From Anticarsia gemmatalis (Eukaryota > Arthropoda > Insecta > Lepidoptera > Erebidae), in contig NC_134745.1 of assembly GCF_050436995.1 (NCBI RefSeq), forward strand, positions 9,424,001-9,488,000: DNA of 64,000 bases. Reading direction: 5' to 3'. The notes beneath the pieces were generated by a model that saw only the letters and a list, made by a program, of their open reading frames with translations, searched no databases and was not told where the DNA came from. Each line of letters begins with the position of its first letter. Position 1 is the first letter of the stretch. A program made the translations under genes and the position numbers. Of the stretch, positions 1 through 12,033 are shown one piece after another.

Positions 1-3000
1 CTAGGCTGTTTGGTCTCGGACGAGAGTAAATTGTATCTATAGTATTAAGATACCAGATTTGGCTGCGTCCTAGTTCCAATAAGTTAAACTGCCAAGACAG
101 GATTTCCGATTTCCTTCAGTGAAAATTTATGTTCAGATATTTACTTTTACAATAGTATTCAGTATTTAGAAAGGTTTAGCTATCGCACAGGTTTTACATG
201 TATTTGCTATAAAAACATCACCCCGAGTCCTTTAACAATAATTTATTCAACATGCAAACTCGCAGAATATTGAATTTGTTCGGGCACCAAATAATCGACA
301 GTCACCTGGCCCCAAAACAATTGGTTTAAAGAAAGAATTTCCTCGAGTCGAAAACAATTCACCTAAAGCAATTTTAGCAAACCGATCAAAGAGATTGAAT
401 ATAAGTATATTTTTAGTGATCGATTTTATGTACATATTGCTGGTTTCTTTGAGGTAGATTAATTTTAGTTCAAGATTAAGCAGGTATTTTACGAACAAAT
501 AATATTATAATGTCCCAGACCTTTAACACTGATGCGTATAACGTCAAACCAAATACATGACCCATTTAGGCATGTCTGATGTCTTGCCCTCTGGGATCGG
601 AGGCTTCGTAAAGTTCACATCAAATAGCTTTATGGAGCCGTATAATGCTTTTGTTGGGAGTTAAATTTTTATAACGACTATGTGTAGTCGTTGAGTATGG
701 GGTAGATAACCGGCTTGTCTTTTTATATTTACTTTTATTGATATTGCTAAAAAGTATTGTTTATAGCGCTGTTGTTTTAGTAGGTATAACATATGTTATT
801 GTTCAAGAGAGAATATGTGTTGTGGTGCTTCTCCAAGAAGTTCTTCGCCAATATTTTTCTGTTTTCTTACGTTATAAAACTGTATCATATAGTTATTAAT
901 AAGAATAAGGCTCTGCATTGCGGACTCTTTTGATAACCATTAGTATTTTCAATACTATGCTTCAGTAAAATTATCCTCTTATGTGCATACCAGAGTTGAT
1001 TGCGCATGCAGTGTTATTAAAATAGCTAAATAGTAATCATCTCATGCATGGCATTAGTAACTAAAAATAGAGTAATTCTATTAGGAATTCCGTCTTCTTA
1101 TAGATAGCAAATTATCGCGGATGTAAAGAAAAAGTGCATAAGTTTCGCATGATCTAACCAACAAACGCAGTTAAATGAGCGCAACGTAACGCAGCTGATT
1201 ACTCTGTTACTAAACAGTGAGAAATATTCCATACAACTTACACGTTAGCTAAGGCTTTACATGGAGCGTTTTTAATGTAATCTTAGGTAGTCATTTAGCG
1301 ATTAATCAATATTTTCAAAGCTAAGTCGTAAACGGTACTAATTCACAGCATGTAAATAATACAACAGGGTAAATAATGACAAAATTAACGAATAAGTAAT
1401 TATAACGTACGAAGGGCACTCGCATCAATAGCGACGTACAATTCCCATTAGATCAACCTTCGGAAAACAGAATTAAATATTCACGAGCAAGCCACCGGTG
1501 TGACTACTGATTGGCTTCTGGTGTTGTCATGTTCTATTACGCGTATAGCTTCTGTCATCATTTATGAGTTGTACGTCACGTAATGAATGAGTCACAGCCG
1601 ATAGCTCAGTGCCGGCCGAGGCGCTCGTAGGAGCATGTAGTTCGGCGGTCGCTAGTATAACTTCTAGAGAACGGTTGACCGGCAGCCGCTTAGTTTCTGA
1701 ATCATCGTCACACATCCGTCCGCGCTGATCCCGACTACCATCACTATACTCAGTATCCGACGACGCACGCGCATGCTTACACGCATTGTGCTTTTACTAA
1801 CAGTGCATGAAAAACAACGGTTAAGTGTTCTGAAAGTGTTTATTACTGTGCCCACTATTATTGCCTTACGGATCTTTTTGCCGCATATCTACCTGGTAAG
1901 CATAAATAATTTTAATTACTTAAGAGAATAATCCATTTCATGTTTAGAACATATTACCTTTTATACAATAATATAAAATAGTCAAAAACAAATATATCTG
2001 TGGGCTAAAATAATGTTTGATGCACTATATCGTAATCGAAGATGAATAAAATTGATAAATGTAATCATTTTTATTGATAATATTTTTAATGTAATGCACT
2101 TCACTCAAATTTAAAAAGAATAATTAATTTATTGGAATGCTGCGTTAAATTTGTAAACTCATCAATAGTAGATAATAAGTATTATTAACATTATATTATG
2201 GAGCTGTCACCGGATGTCAAGGCAACACAGACCAAGTCATTGAACTTCGTTATTGAGGCGTCTCTATTCTAAATAGAGCCTTAGTGATTAATAATTATGA
2301 GCAAAAAATTGGTAGTATTGGTTGTGATTTATTGGGTAAATGTTTACGTTCTTTTTCTCTGAGCCCCGTTCCATAATTGCTGTCGAAACTTTTTCGCGCG
2401 GATACAGAATAAAAAGAAACGGCATTCGTTGTTTTCGTACTCTGTATTACTTTCTGCGTACCGATAAGGCCAGACGCGACCTTATCAATAACAAGCTGTC
2501 AAACGTTCGTAAAATCTTAAACATGATCTGGAGCTAGACAGACTAACTTAATTTCAATTGTATTTTCATCTGTTCACTTAAATGCAGTCTTGGGAATAAG
2601 TATTTAGGTTCATGGAAGTTGTGCTCGAGGTTATAAGATCCAGTTGAATAATTAATTTGTAGCTTAAACATGTTATTATTGGCCGCAGTTGATTTAAAAA
2701 AAATGATGGCGCTATACTCTTTGAAATATTGTTTTAGAAACATCAAAATATGCATGTACAATTCAAATTTTAACCAGGAAATGGCTCCATGCTCCGTCAA
2801 TCGATTCCATCCGCCATTGTTCGCAATATAACGCTCTACTCATGTGGAAAATTCACTGGGATATCTGTTATTCAATTCTATAATGCGGTCGCCGGTATTA
2901 GGAGGACTGGAAGCACGAAAACATGCTATAGAAAAATAAACGTTATAAAGTTATCAAATCATTATACATTCTTTATATGTTTATATATCATTGGCTACAG

Positions 3001-3398
3001 TGGCTACTCAATTTGACAGGTATTGCACACAAGTCATCTTACGGGTTGTTAATTTAGCTCATACCATAAAGTTATTGTATTAATAAAGAGGAGATTACTG
3101 TAATTCTCTCCAAAAAAGCTATTTAGGCATACCAACCGCACATCATAATTATGTAGTAGGTATCTAGGCCTCAAGTCTGATGAAAAAGCCGCACCGGTAT
3201 GCTCATTTCACGTGGAAAAGGTGAATTATTAAGCGGAACGCCGATTGCGGTCAGTTTTTGCTTTTTAATAAGCTTCGGTTGATGACGTAGCAACCCTTCT
3301 CTCTTTTATTTACATTTTTAGCACGTTCTGTAGTCCCCAACATAAAGATAAATGACAGCTTGTTAAAACATACATCAAATTTGAACTCAATATTATAC
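1..3398. other. gene-poor DNA, no feature seen
   Basis: AT-rich sequence. All ORFs are under 90 codons, and none shows protein-like composition, splice-flanked exons or a recognised domain. A moderately GC-rich patch lies around 1600-1780 without a clear gene. I see no tRNA or transposon terminus here. It could be intergenic DNA or upstream intron of a gene outside the window. Confidence 0.5.
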
Positions 3399-3884
3399 TT
3401 ATCTGAGCAAACGCTCGTCGTTTTCAGGATGTGGAGACAATTGTTGATAATTTGTGATTTTTGACCGTTGTTGAACCGAATCAAGCGTTATGTTTTGACC
3501 AGCTGGCACCAATCCCAAGCGTAACGTAAATATAGAACAGAGAATATTACTGGAGAGCAATATGACATCAGAGCCCGTAACATCTTGCGTTACAAAATCC
3601 CTACATAGTTTGCCCTTGAATATTTGACAATTGAAATGTTCACCTGCGTCCTCTACGCACGACCTTGTATATTGCATATTCGTACACACTCCTAAATAAT
3701 CTGGAGTATGTTCTAGACGTTCCAGTGGCACATCCTTAAGAGGAATGTGCTCATTAAAAATGTATATGAGTATGTCATTTAGTTGGGTAGTGGTAGCGAA
3801 TGTAGAGCGAGTCAAGAGGTGCCCACTTTGCTTCCCACCTTCATCTAGGAGACGTTTTAGAGAAGCTGTCGCAGTTCTTACCAC
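3399..3884 (-). CDS. unrecognised ORF, possible terminal exon of a membrane protein
   Basis: An open frame of 161 codons, the longest in the window outside the three clear genes. There is no ATG at its 5' end: it opens at a GTG, and an in-frame TAG lies a few codons upstream, preceded by AG. It could therefore be a spliced 3' exon (acceptor near 3899) rather than a whole gene. The translation has a Cys-rich middle (VCTNMQY, RSCVED, HFNCQIF, KLCRDF), then a hydrophobic run (about residues 107-129), then a hydrophilic tail containing TNYQQL and ending ENDERLLR. That pattern would suit the end of a single-pass membrane protein. I do not recognise the family, found no partner exons, and the strand is uncertain. 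A chance ORF of this length in 64 kb of AT-rich DNA is possible. Confidence 0.22.
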   Translation of the reverse strand: MVRTATASLKRLLDEGGKQSGHLLTRSTFATTTQLNDILIYIFNEHIPLKDVPLERLEHTPDYLGVCTNMQYTRSCVEDAGEHFNCQIFKGKLCRDFVTQDVTGSDVILLSSNILCSIFTLRLGLVPAGQNITLDSVQQRSKITNYQQLSPHPENDERLLR

Positions 3885-6800
3885 CTCTACCCATACCTAC
3901 ACTTCCTTTTGTACCTTATTAGAGGGGAAAAAACGGCTTTCTGGGATTTTCAGCGTCAATTTTGTTGCAATGCTTTTAAAATAAATTTAATTTCGAGATG
4001 CATGCGCTAGAAACTCGTGAAACATCACGATATTGGTTTTATATTGGAGTCAGCTTTTAAAAGTTTGGGAGTATTCTCCATATGAGTACCTGTGTATTTT
4101 TTTGCAATATCGAGTAGTCCCGAACTATTCTGAAACAAAATAAAATAGGACTTTTTATTTTAGTTTAACGACCTTTATATTTTACAATTGTAGCCGTTAC
4201 AAAAATGTAACTTGAGAGCGAACCTAAAGATGTTTTGATCCTTTAAGTCAATGTTTTATTGTCAGTAATTACTTGTTTATAGGTACTTAAATATCACTTA
4301 CACTGCCAGAGCTCACATGATACCAAAACATTTATGTATTGTTGAACATTTTATTAACTTTATACGACTGAAGAAGTCTACTTGGTGGTTTTGTTGGTGT
4401 CATTTTGTGTCCACTCACAGTGGATAATATATTATTTAGTATTTCAAGAAGTCCCCACTTCGATCGGATCGATCTAACCTAGTTTACAAGTCTTAGTGGA
4501 CGTAGTAACTGTCTTTACGTACCATCTCTTCTATATTTTATTGACTGTATACAACTGTGAAAGTTTTCTTAGGCATCGTTGTACGAATTCTTGAAGTAAT
4601 ATTTTTAACGATAATACGTAAAACTTTGGTGCTTCAGTTCAGACTTGTTAAGAGCTGGTGATTGTTGTGATAATTGTGTTGAAACAACTTTGGAACGATC
4701 TTGTATCTGTATAATCTGCTGTCTTTGCTGGGGTCTTTGCTGAATAAAAGCAGTTTTTGCTTTGAAATAATGTTATAAATTCCTACGTATTTATTGCTGT
4801 GTTCATTTCTCTATATGCAGTAAATTGTACTCTACTTTTCGAGTTATCGATCCTCAGCAGTCCTTGACTACTACTTACCTAGTTTTAATTTTCACAGACG
4901 ATGAAATATATATTTGTATGTTATTTGCCTTCATAATTTTGATAGAGAACTACATCTTTTGGAAGTTTAAAAAGAATTCTGGTAATTATGAATTCAAATT
5001 GGTACTCAGTGCAAATTAGGCTCAATGTGACATAAAATATTATCTTAAGATTTGTATAAATATTTCCAATAAATCATTCTTATGATTTATTTACTGCTTA
5101 CTGCGACAGGTATATAAATGAAACCGATAAGTCTAGAGAAGTAGGCCATTCGAGCTGTTATTGGTCATACGATAGGTCATACACCTATTATGGATTGTGA
5201 TATGTGATGTCATAAGCGTGGCACATGTCGAGCTTAAATTAGCTGCACTCCAGATGGTCTAAAACGTTAACGAACTATTGAGATACTAGCAGGACTCTAT
5301 ATAATCTTACTAGCGTCATCGAAAAAGGAATTCCTATCTCCGATCGTTATGCGTTCGGGTTCTCTAAACCGATCTGATTAAAACTTTACGTAGCCAGTGT
5401 GCCGACAGTCCCGAGAAAATGTTTAGGTTTGCAAAGTACAGAAAATAGACTAGTTAAATTTACCAGTGTGGTGTGCTCGCTGTATTCAGTCAATGTTAAC
5501 ATTTTACGGAACTTCAGTAATTAAGCATACATGTACTTATGTTACTGTATATTTTGCTATTTCACGGCTCGGTAGATACAAATTTAATAATTTCATATTC
5601 TCAAAGCTTTTAACCGTCACATTGCCATTTACTTTGTTGGTTAAATTAATTTATTAAAATATAATGGACCTGTGGACAGTATTGATTAGGTTTTATTGTC
5701 GTTGTTTGTTTTTTAACAAAACTATTAAATTCGATTACTTCTTCGTTTGCCATGTTGGTTTTTATAAAAACCTTTCGGCCTCGTTTCAGAGTAACTCGAT
5801 CTTGGCAGTTTAAAAAAAAGGAAATAGGCTATATCCGTTTATCACGTATTTTGTGACTTTTGAAATAAAAGCTGGCCAATTGTCTTGTGAATGAGAACAT
5901 GGTTTTAGTATCAGAATTCCAAATCATGAGGCGAAATGCACAACGCGGTATTAACTTTAGTACGCTAATTTAAAAGGAATGTATTTACCGAAGGTGCCGA
6001 ATACTGTAGCGCCAGCATTGTTCGAATCGCGGGAGCTTATTTAGAAAATTTCGTTATATAGTCCCAAACACTTGAATCGGCGCGGTCCTGTTTTTATTGA
6101 TTGGTTACTTGGTTTTCGGGGGACCTTTGTTTGAATAAAAACAGAACAGGACAAAAAGGGAGCGGAATGTGGGAAGTTTTAGACGTGTTGATTCCGTTTA
6201 TTTGTTGCTTTATGGCATTCCCAAAGTTTTGAATTAGATTTGATTCGTCGAGAAACCAATCTCGTTTTTGCCAATGTTAACAATGTTACAAAATCGTTTT
6301 CACTCCCCCTTTCCTACCAAACAGTTTAATCAAAGCCTTTTCTCTTGTTTACTAGACAAGTCAGTGTAGAATTTCGTTCGCTTTTATTGTCCGGATAGAA
6401 TTGTGCACGGCTTGCGGTCGCAGGACTCGCCGTGCGGTTTCTGATTGAGACTGAAATGGTGGTTCGTTACATGTTTACGTCATAAATATAGCACAGTGAG
6501 TGCACTAATGATATCGTCTCTCTTATCATACTGTACTTTTTGTATAATCTTTATTACAAATTGATATTCTGATACTGGTTTGCTCGAAGGGTTTTTCGCA
6601 ACGAAACGTGTAGGAAAACTCGGTGTATATTGATTTTCATTTTTGTAATCGATTACAAAACAAAGTCAGTTTATTTATATTTTTATTCGTCTGATGTTTG
6701 CTTCATATGAAATTGATCGACTTCCAACATTTTGAACTTTTATAGTTCATACAATATTCAAGGACAGATGAAGTATGCAATTCATCTTCGTAATTTATAC

Positions 6801-9800
6801 GAAACATTTGCAAGAGTGATATATTCATCAGCTATGCGGCTTATTGACACCTCTCCAAAGTTTATTATAGCACTCTGCTATTATTCTAGAACTTTGAATC
6901 ATACCATAAAAAATAAGCGCTCTTTCTTCGTAGTTCTTGCGGTGAGTGCATAATTTTAAACTCGTTAAATATTGATCAGTCACAACTTGGCAGAGCAGTC
7001 GTTTCATGTCGTAGAATTGAAGGATCTATTACTAATTACTCCGGATTTATATTGAAAGAAAAATCATGCTTATAAGAATTATTTATCCAGTAAAGCCTCC
7101 GTATTATTTAATTTCCGTTATAAAAAAAGCGTAACGAAAGTTATCTTTAATTAATAACTTAAACATAGAATACAGCGCGAGAATGTTTCTTTTATACGCT
7201 TCATCATTCCTTCTAATTAAGTTTTTATAGCTTTTAAGACAGTTTCGCGTGCCCTGGCCCATCCCTGTCGTAATTGCTTAGCGAGTGTCATCGATCCTGG
7301 CTTTAAAGAGCCACTGTGGATCGAGTACCATTAAAAGTACGATCCAGATAACAATAACATTCTAATTGCTTACACATTCAATCGAGTGGAGTGGTGTGGA
7401 ACATAAGTGCCGTCGGCGTTTCTTCTGTATCAATGAAATCGTGTAGACGAAAATAAAACATTCATAAGTATTATAAAGCGTTGTAAATAACACTTTGTAA
7501 CGGGGAGCCAGTTCAGATTTAGGCTGACCTTGTAGCACTAGCATTAAAATAAACACGTATGCGGTGTATCGCTATATCTTGAGGCACGCTGCTTTACGAT
7601 GCAATAAATATGTACCGTTATTAACATATGAAGTGTCTGTCTGTTCATTATTGGTTTCTGATTACCAATGCCTGTCTCTCAGTGAACGGCACACAGGCAA
7701 TTGCATTTACCAGAGGTGGACTCTACAAAGTATTATTATGAATGATATCTTATAAAGAATTTTATTTTTGGAATTTCATATATTCATTATACAATTATTA
7801 ACGCGTTCGTACTAATTTGAATCAAATTCGTAAGGTAATAAGGTAAACGTGATATAATGGTAAAATAATGGATAAAACATTTCCGAGATATGATCCAGAA
7901 GCGATTGTACTCCATAGCAATAACACTTCAGACGACAACGTATTTTATTTACAAAGGGGAAATATCTCTCCCTCTATAGAGGGTAAAGCGCCGAAAGCCA
8001 GTTGATCACAGAAACTTGAACCCTCATAATAGTCAGGGACTTCATTTAGTTTGTAATCAAACTTGCATTGCTGCTAAGATGCTTCCACGATCAAGAAAAG
8101 TTCCATTAAGTTGTTTCGAAGTTTATCAGAGCGTCGACGTGAATAACGCTGAAAAAATTATGCAACATCGAAAGATTTATGCTCGACATTTCTCTATTGT
8201 CGGGAACGTGAACATTCTTCGTGTAATATGTTGTACATATAGGGATTGTGTTTCCGTAAACACGGTCGTTTCAACGGTGCTTGCACTCGAACACTAGAGC
8301 GACCCCAATAACGTCCTTATATAAAAGCGGTCTACAGTCCACACGTAACGGGCTTGCCAAACGAACTATTTGTCCTGTTCTTTATTGTAAACACAGGCCG
8401 GGCTCTCATTAACAAATTACATTAATTTACACCTTTATCAGCTTATTTATCTTTACGCAGTGCATCTAATTATCAGGTTGTAAGCATACGACTTCACCCA
8501 CTTCTCAACATAAAACGTAGAGTAAATTAAACTTTGAATAATATGATTCGGTTTGATTATTTCGCGAAAACGAAAAAAATATGAGTTGTATTTCAAGCTT
8601 TGAGACGTTTTGTATTCAAGATAAAAGTAACTTTCATAACAAGTGTTTTGTGAACTAGTTCACCCGGCATATATTATTCATTAGGCGCATAAAACGTCTT
8701 GAACCGTACTGTTTCTGCCTAACGATGCACATTATAATTCCTTTAGCGTCGACATTTCTTTTTAATTCATCGTTAATGAGAGTCGGATGTTGTCGGCGAA
8801 CGGTTATTTAAGAAAATAAGAAATGTGGCAGACGCTGACGTCACGATCATAACATTATCAAACATTTCTTTGCCTTCTCGCGCTCCGCTAGTCAAACGAT
8901 ATGTAATTTTCTTTTACTCAGACGAATTTTGAGCTCGTGATTTGATTGTCACGGAAATTAAAGTATTGATTTGAGTAATAGTATAGCATAATTATTAACT
9001 TAGTTGTCGATAGGGTAGTAAACATCGGTAATAAAGTACTGTTATCGTTTCAATTTTGTTCGCATTTACGTGTAACGATTTCTTACTCACTTGTTTACTT
9101 ATTATAATTATAGTACCTTCTCATGCTATCTACCTAATGGTCCATTCGGCTATTAAATGTAATGAGTGTGTTTGTACTTATACTTATTAAACGGTACTCT
9201 GCCAAAGTATTATTGTAGGTTCGTTCGTTCAAAGGTCAGAACTAAGACTCATTTTCAGGCTTCACAAAAGGCTGTGTGTAGTTATATCTTCATATGTGTA
9301 GTAGAACGTATCGCTTAATAAAAGACCTTTTAAAACCTTTACTGAAGCTGTGTTAAGGCCGCCGGGTAATCTCGTAGTCGACACGCAAGTAGGAGTGCGC
9401 TTTAGAGTACGTTTTATTTACGACACATTTTCCTTCTAAGAACTAGGCATAAACTGTCTATAAGCCTTGTATGTTCTATAACATTTTCGGCAGACAGCAT
9501 AAAGTTCGCTCTATGATCCACTTATGCATAGGTTTTCTTATACCGAGCTCTTTGAATTGCTTTTAAAATTTTCCTAGGTCAAAAACTTGACCCCATTTTA
9601 TTTATGGAATATTTTATTTACATTCAAGGGTCGCGTTTCAACCGTCTGGCGTTATAAGAGATTTTAATATCAACAGATTAATATTTCATGCCACGTTTGA
9701 CATTAAAAACCACTTCGGATTTATGAATTACGGGTATTTTTCAGCAATGTAATGGATTTACAGTAATATAATATAAAGTGTCGCAAACAGAGTGTTTTAT

Positions 9801-11799
9801 TGAGTGAGGGCATTGATTTTTATGTCAAAGAGACTGTAAAGAAAGAAATAAATTCTTAGCTAAAAGTTAAGTAAAGTATTGTAGACCTAATTTTCTTTTT
9901 TGCTCTACTCTCTGAAGATGCAGTTTTTTAAGACATTATCTTCACTCTAGCTTTTAAGTACTTTATCAATGTTTCATGCTTATTGACAATATTTTTAGGA
10001 GGCGATCCAAAACCGTTTTCTTGTTAATCGGCTTTCGTGTAATCAAACCATAATTTTTTTTAAGTAAAAGTAATTTCAGCCCAAAATGTATTTAGTTCGC
10101 TTCGTTCACCTTTTAAATGAACATAAATTAATCTCGTTCAAATTTCTAATAAACTGTGGGCTTTGGGTACAAAATAAACTCATAAAGAATAACAGTTAAT
10201 CAATTTAACGATGTGGTAGTTATTAAAACGAAACGCGATATATTAAAATGTATTGCCATTACATATTCTGAGAGCTAGTTGGCTCGGAGCTAGGTTAGAC
10301 GTATAAGTGAATAAGATGGGTTCCACTTTCATGTTTACGACCTCGCGTATAAGTTTACCAATTGAGCTATCTTTACGATTGTATTTACATCCCAGGTACA
10401 CAATATTATGGTAATGTGTTTCATATTGTTTGTACAAACTGTCTAGCCAAGTATTTTTAGCCGTAATATTGGAGATTTGTTTGAATCATAAAAATATATG
10501 ATCCTGACAAAATACGTTATTGAATTTAGTAAGCTGTTGTACAGTAGTCATTTAGGTATCATATATTGACTTAGGATCTAGGTAATCTTTAAAAGAGGTT
10601 ATCATCGATGTAACTTTCAAACAACTCTTTATAATATAAAATGACACAAAATAAATCCTCTACCAAAAAAGTTCGTCCTTGTTTTGGACTCATGACCTCT
10701 AAGAGTCAGATGGCACGGCTGCTAAATGTATAAAGCGTGTACCTAATATCTTAAACTGTATATTTGATAGCTCAGCTTTTAATAAATGTTTTATAACATC
10801 AATATTGCAGATAGTGTTCAGAGTAACTGTCACGTTCACCAGTTACGGCCAAGAGAATCTTCACTATGCAAATTTTGTGGGAGCAAGAAATATGTACTGA
10901 TTGAACCTGAAATAGGCTATTGTTATTCAAATTGTCTCTTTCTTTGCATTTGAACGTTCATCTCTCTTTATATAACAAAGAATTTGAAATGTAATCCTGG
11001 GAATATACTTGTTATACCTTTATACGTTTTTGTACGACTGATGTGGTATATGAAAACAGAGAAGCTTCGTTTTAGAGACGCAATTTTCAGTTGTGTATAA
11101 ATCTGTGAAAGCTAAAAGATTAACGGTTTTTACGGCAAAATAAATATGTTACCTGTAAAAATAGAATTAAGTAAAGTAAATTATTGTTATCGTTGAATTC
11201 CAAACTCCAAAACCCCAGGTTCGCACCAGGTTATATTATCGGGCAACAGAGTGACTGGTTTAAATATTTAATGCAAGGAGAGCTACACGAAACACGTTTT
11301 ACCCAATATTTATTACATTAGGACCTAGCGTGGGAAGTCGTAGACCCTACTGAAAAGAAAAACCATTCCCATTTTGTATAATTAACAGTTTAGCATCTGT
11401 ATTGTGTTCTTAATATGCAGTGTATGGCTCAATCGCTAATCTCTATATTGTAGTAGTGAGTATCGCGGTGTCTGTTTACTTCACAGTATACATAATAGTT
11501 ACAACTTGTTTCTAACACTGGAGAACAAACGAGCGTGGGTAAAGTGAGACGCTAGTCTAGCCGTATCTTGTGAGAAATACAACCCATTCGTCTCGTATAA
11601 TTGTCGCTTGTTTACTTGCAAAAACAGTGATGATGCACTCGCTTCTCTTCGTTCTATCAGATGTTAAAATACATTACATAATCTTGTATTTAGGTAATAA
11701 ATAATGTTTATGATTGTTGCAAGTTATCAACCTTTATCTATCTCCTTATAATTTGTACGATTACAGTTCTTTAAAGACATGTTGTTATCATATCATATC
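3885..11799. other. gene-poor DNA upstream of CAP
   Basis: About 8 kb of AT-rich sequence with only short, protein-unlike ORFs. It holds a 20-bp perfect palindrome at 6641-6660 and a full cAMP-response-element core (TGACGTCA) at 8836-8843. Further CAP first exons for shorter isoforms could lie here, but I could not identify one. Confidence 0.5.
6641..6660. promoter_or_regulatory. 20-bp perfect palindrome with TAATCGATTA core
   Basis: A perfect 10+10 palindrome. Its central TAAT-CG-ATTA matches the spacing of the P2 (TAATNNATTA) dimer site known for Paired-class homeodomains. It lies about 5.2 kb upstream of the first CAP exon. The function is inference only. Confidence 0.25.
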
Positions 11800-11900
11800 T
11801 CAGTGAGTCAGTCGATAGCGACCGTCCAAGTAGTCTTTAGTCGAGTGAATATATAAATTCAAATTGTGCCTTAAAATTGTGTTGTGAAATTCTGGATAAA
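11800..11900 (+). promoter_or_regulatory. possible CAP start region and 5' UTR
   Basis: Two insect initiator-like TCAGT motifs occur at 11800-11804 and 11808-11812, about 90-100 bp before the proposed CAP start codon. There is no TATA box at the usual distance. The leader would be about 90-100 nt and runs into AAA-ATG-G, a good Kozak context. Confidence 0.3.
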
Positions 11901-12033
11901 ATGGAGGAGAAGAAAAAAATGAAACACCTTATTGATATGTTCGAATCGCGTGTCAATACTACAGAGGAACAGGATGAGGCGGAAATTGAAGCAATAGCAA
12001 CAGTAACTCAAGAGGCCTACAATCTAGCCATAG
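11901..12033 (+). CDS. capt: CAP coding exon 1 (N-terminal extension)
   Basis: It opens with ATG in a strong context and encodes a charged, probably helical 44-residue peptide (MEEKKKMKHLIDMF...). The exon ends at TAG|GTATCT in phase 1. That phase is exactly what the exon at 13914 needs, which is the main reason for placing it here. This peptide is not part of the core CAP family domains, so it is probably isoform-specific. An alternative first exon starting closer to the RLE helix cannot be excluded. Confidence 0.6.
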
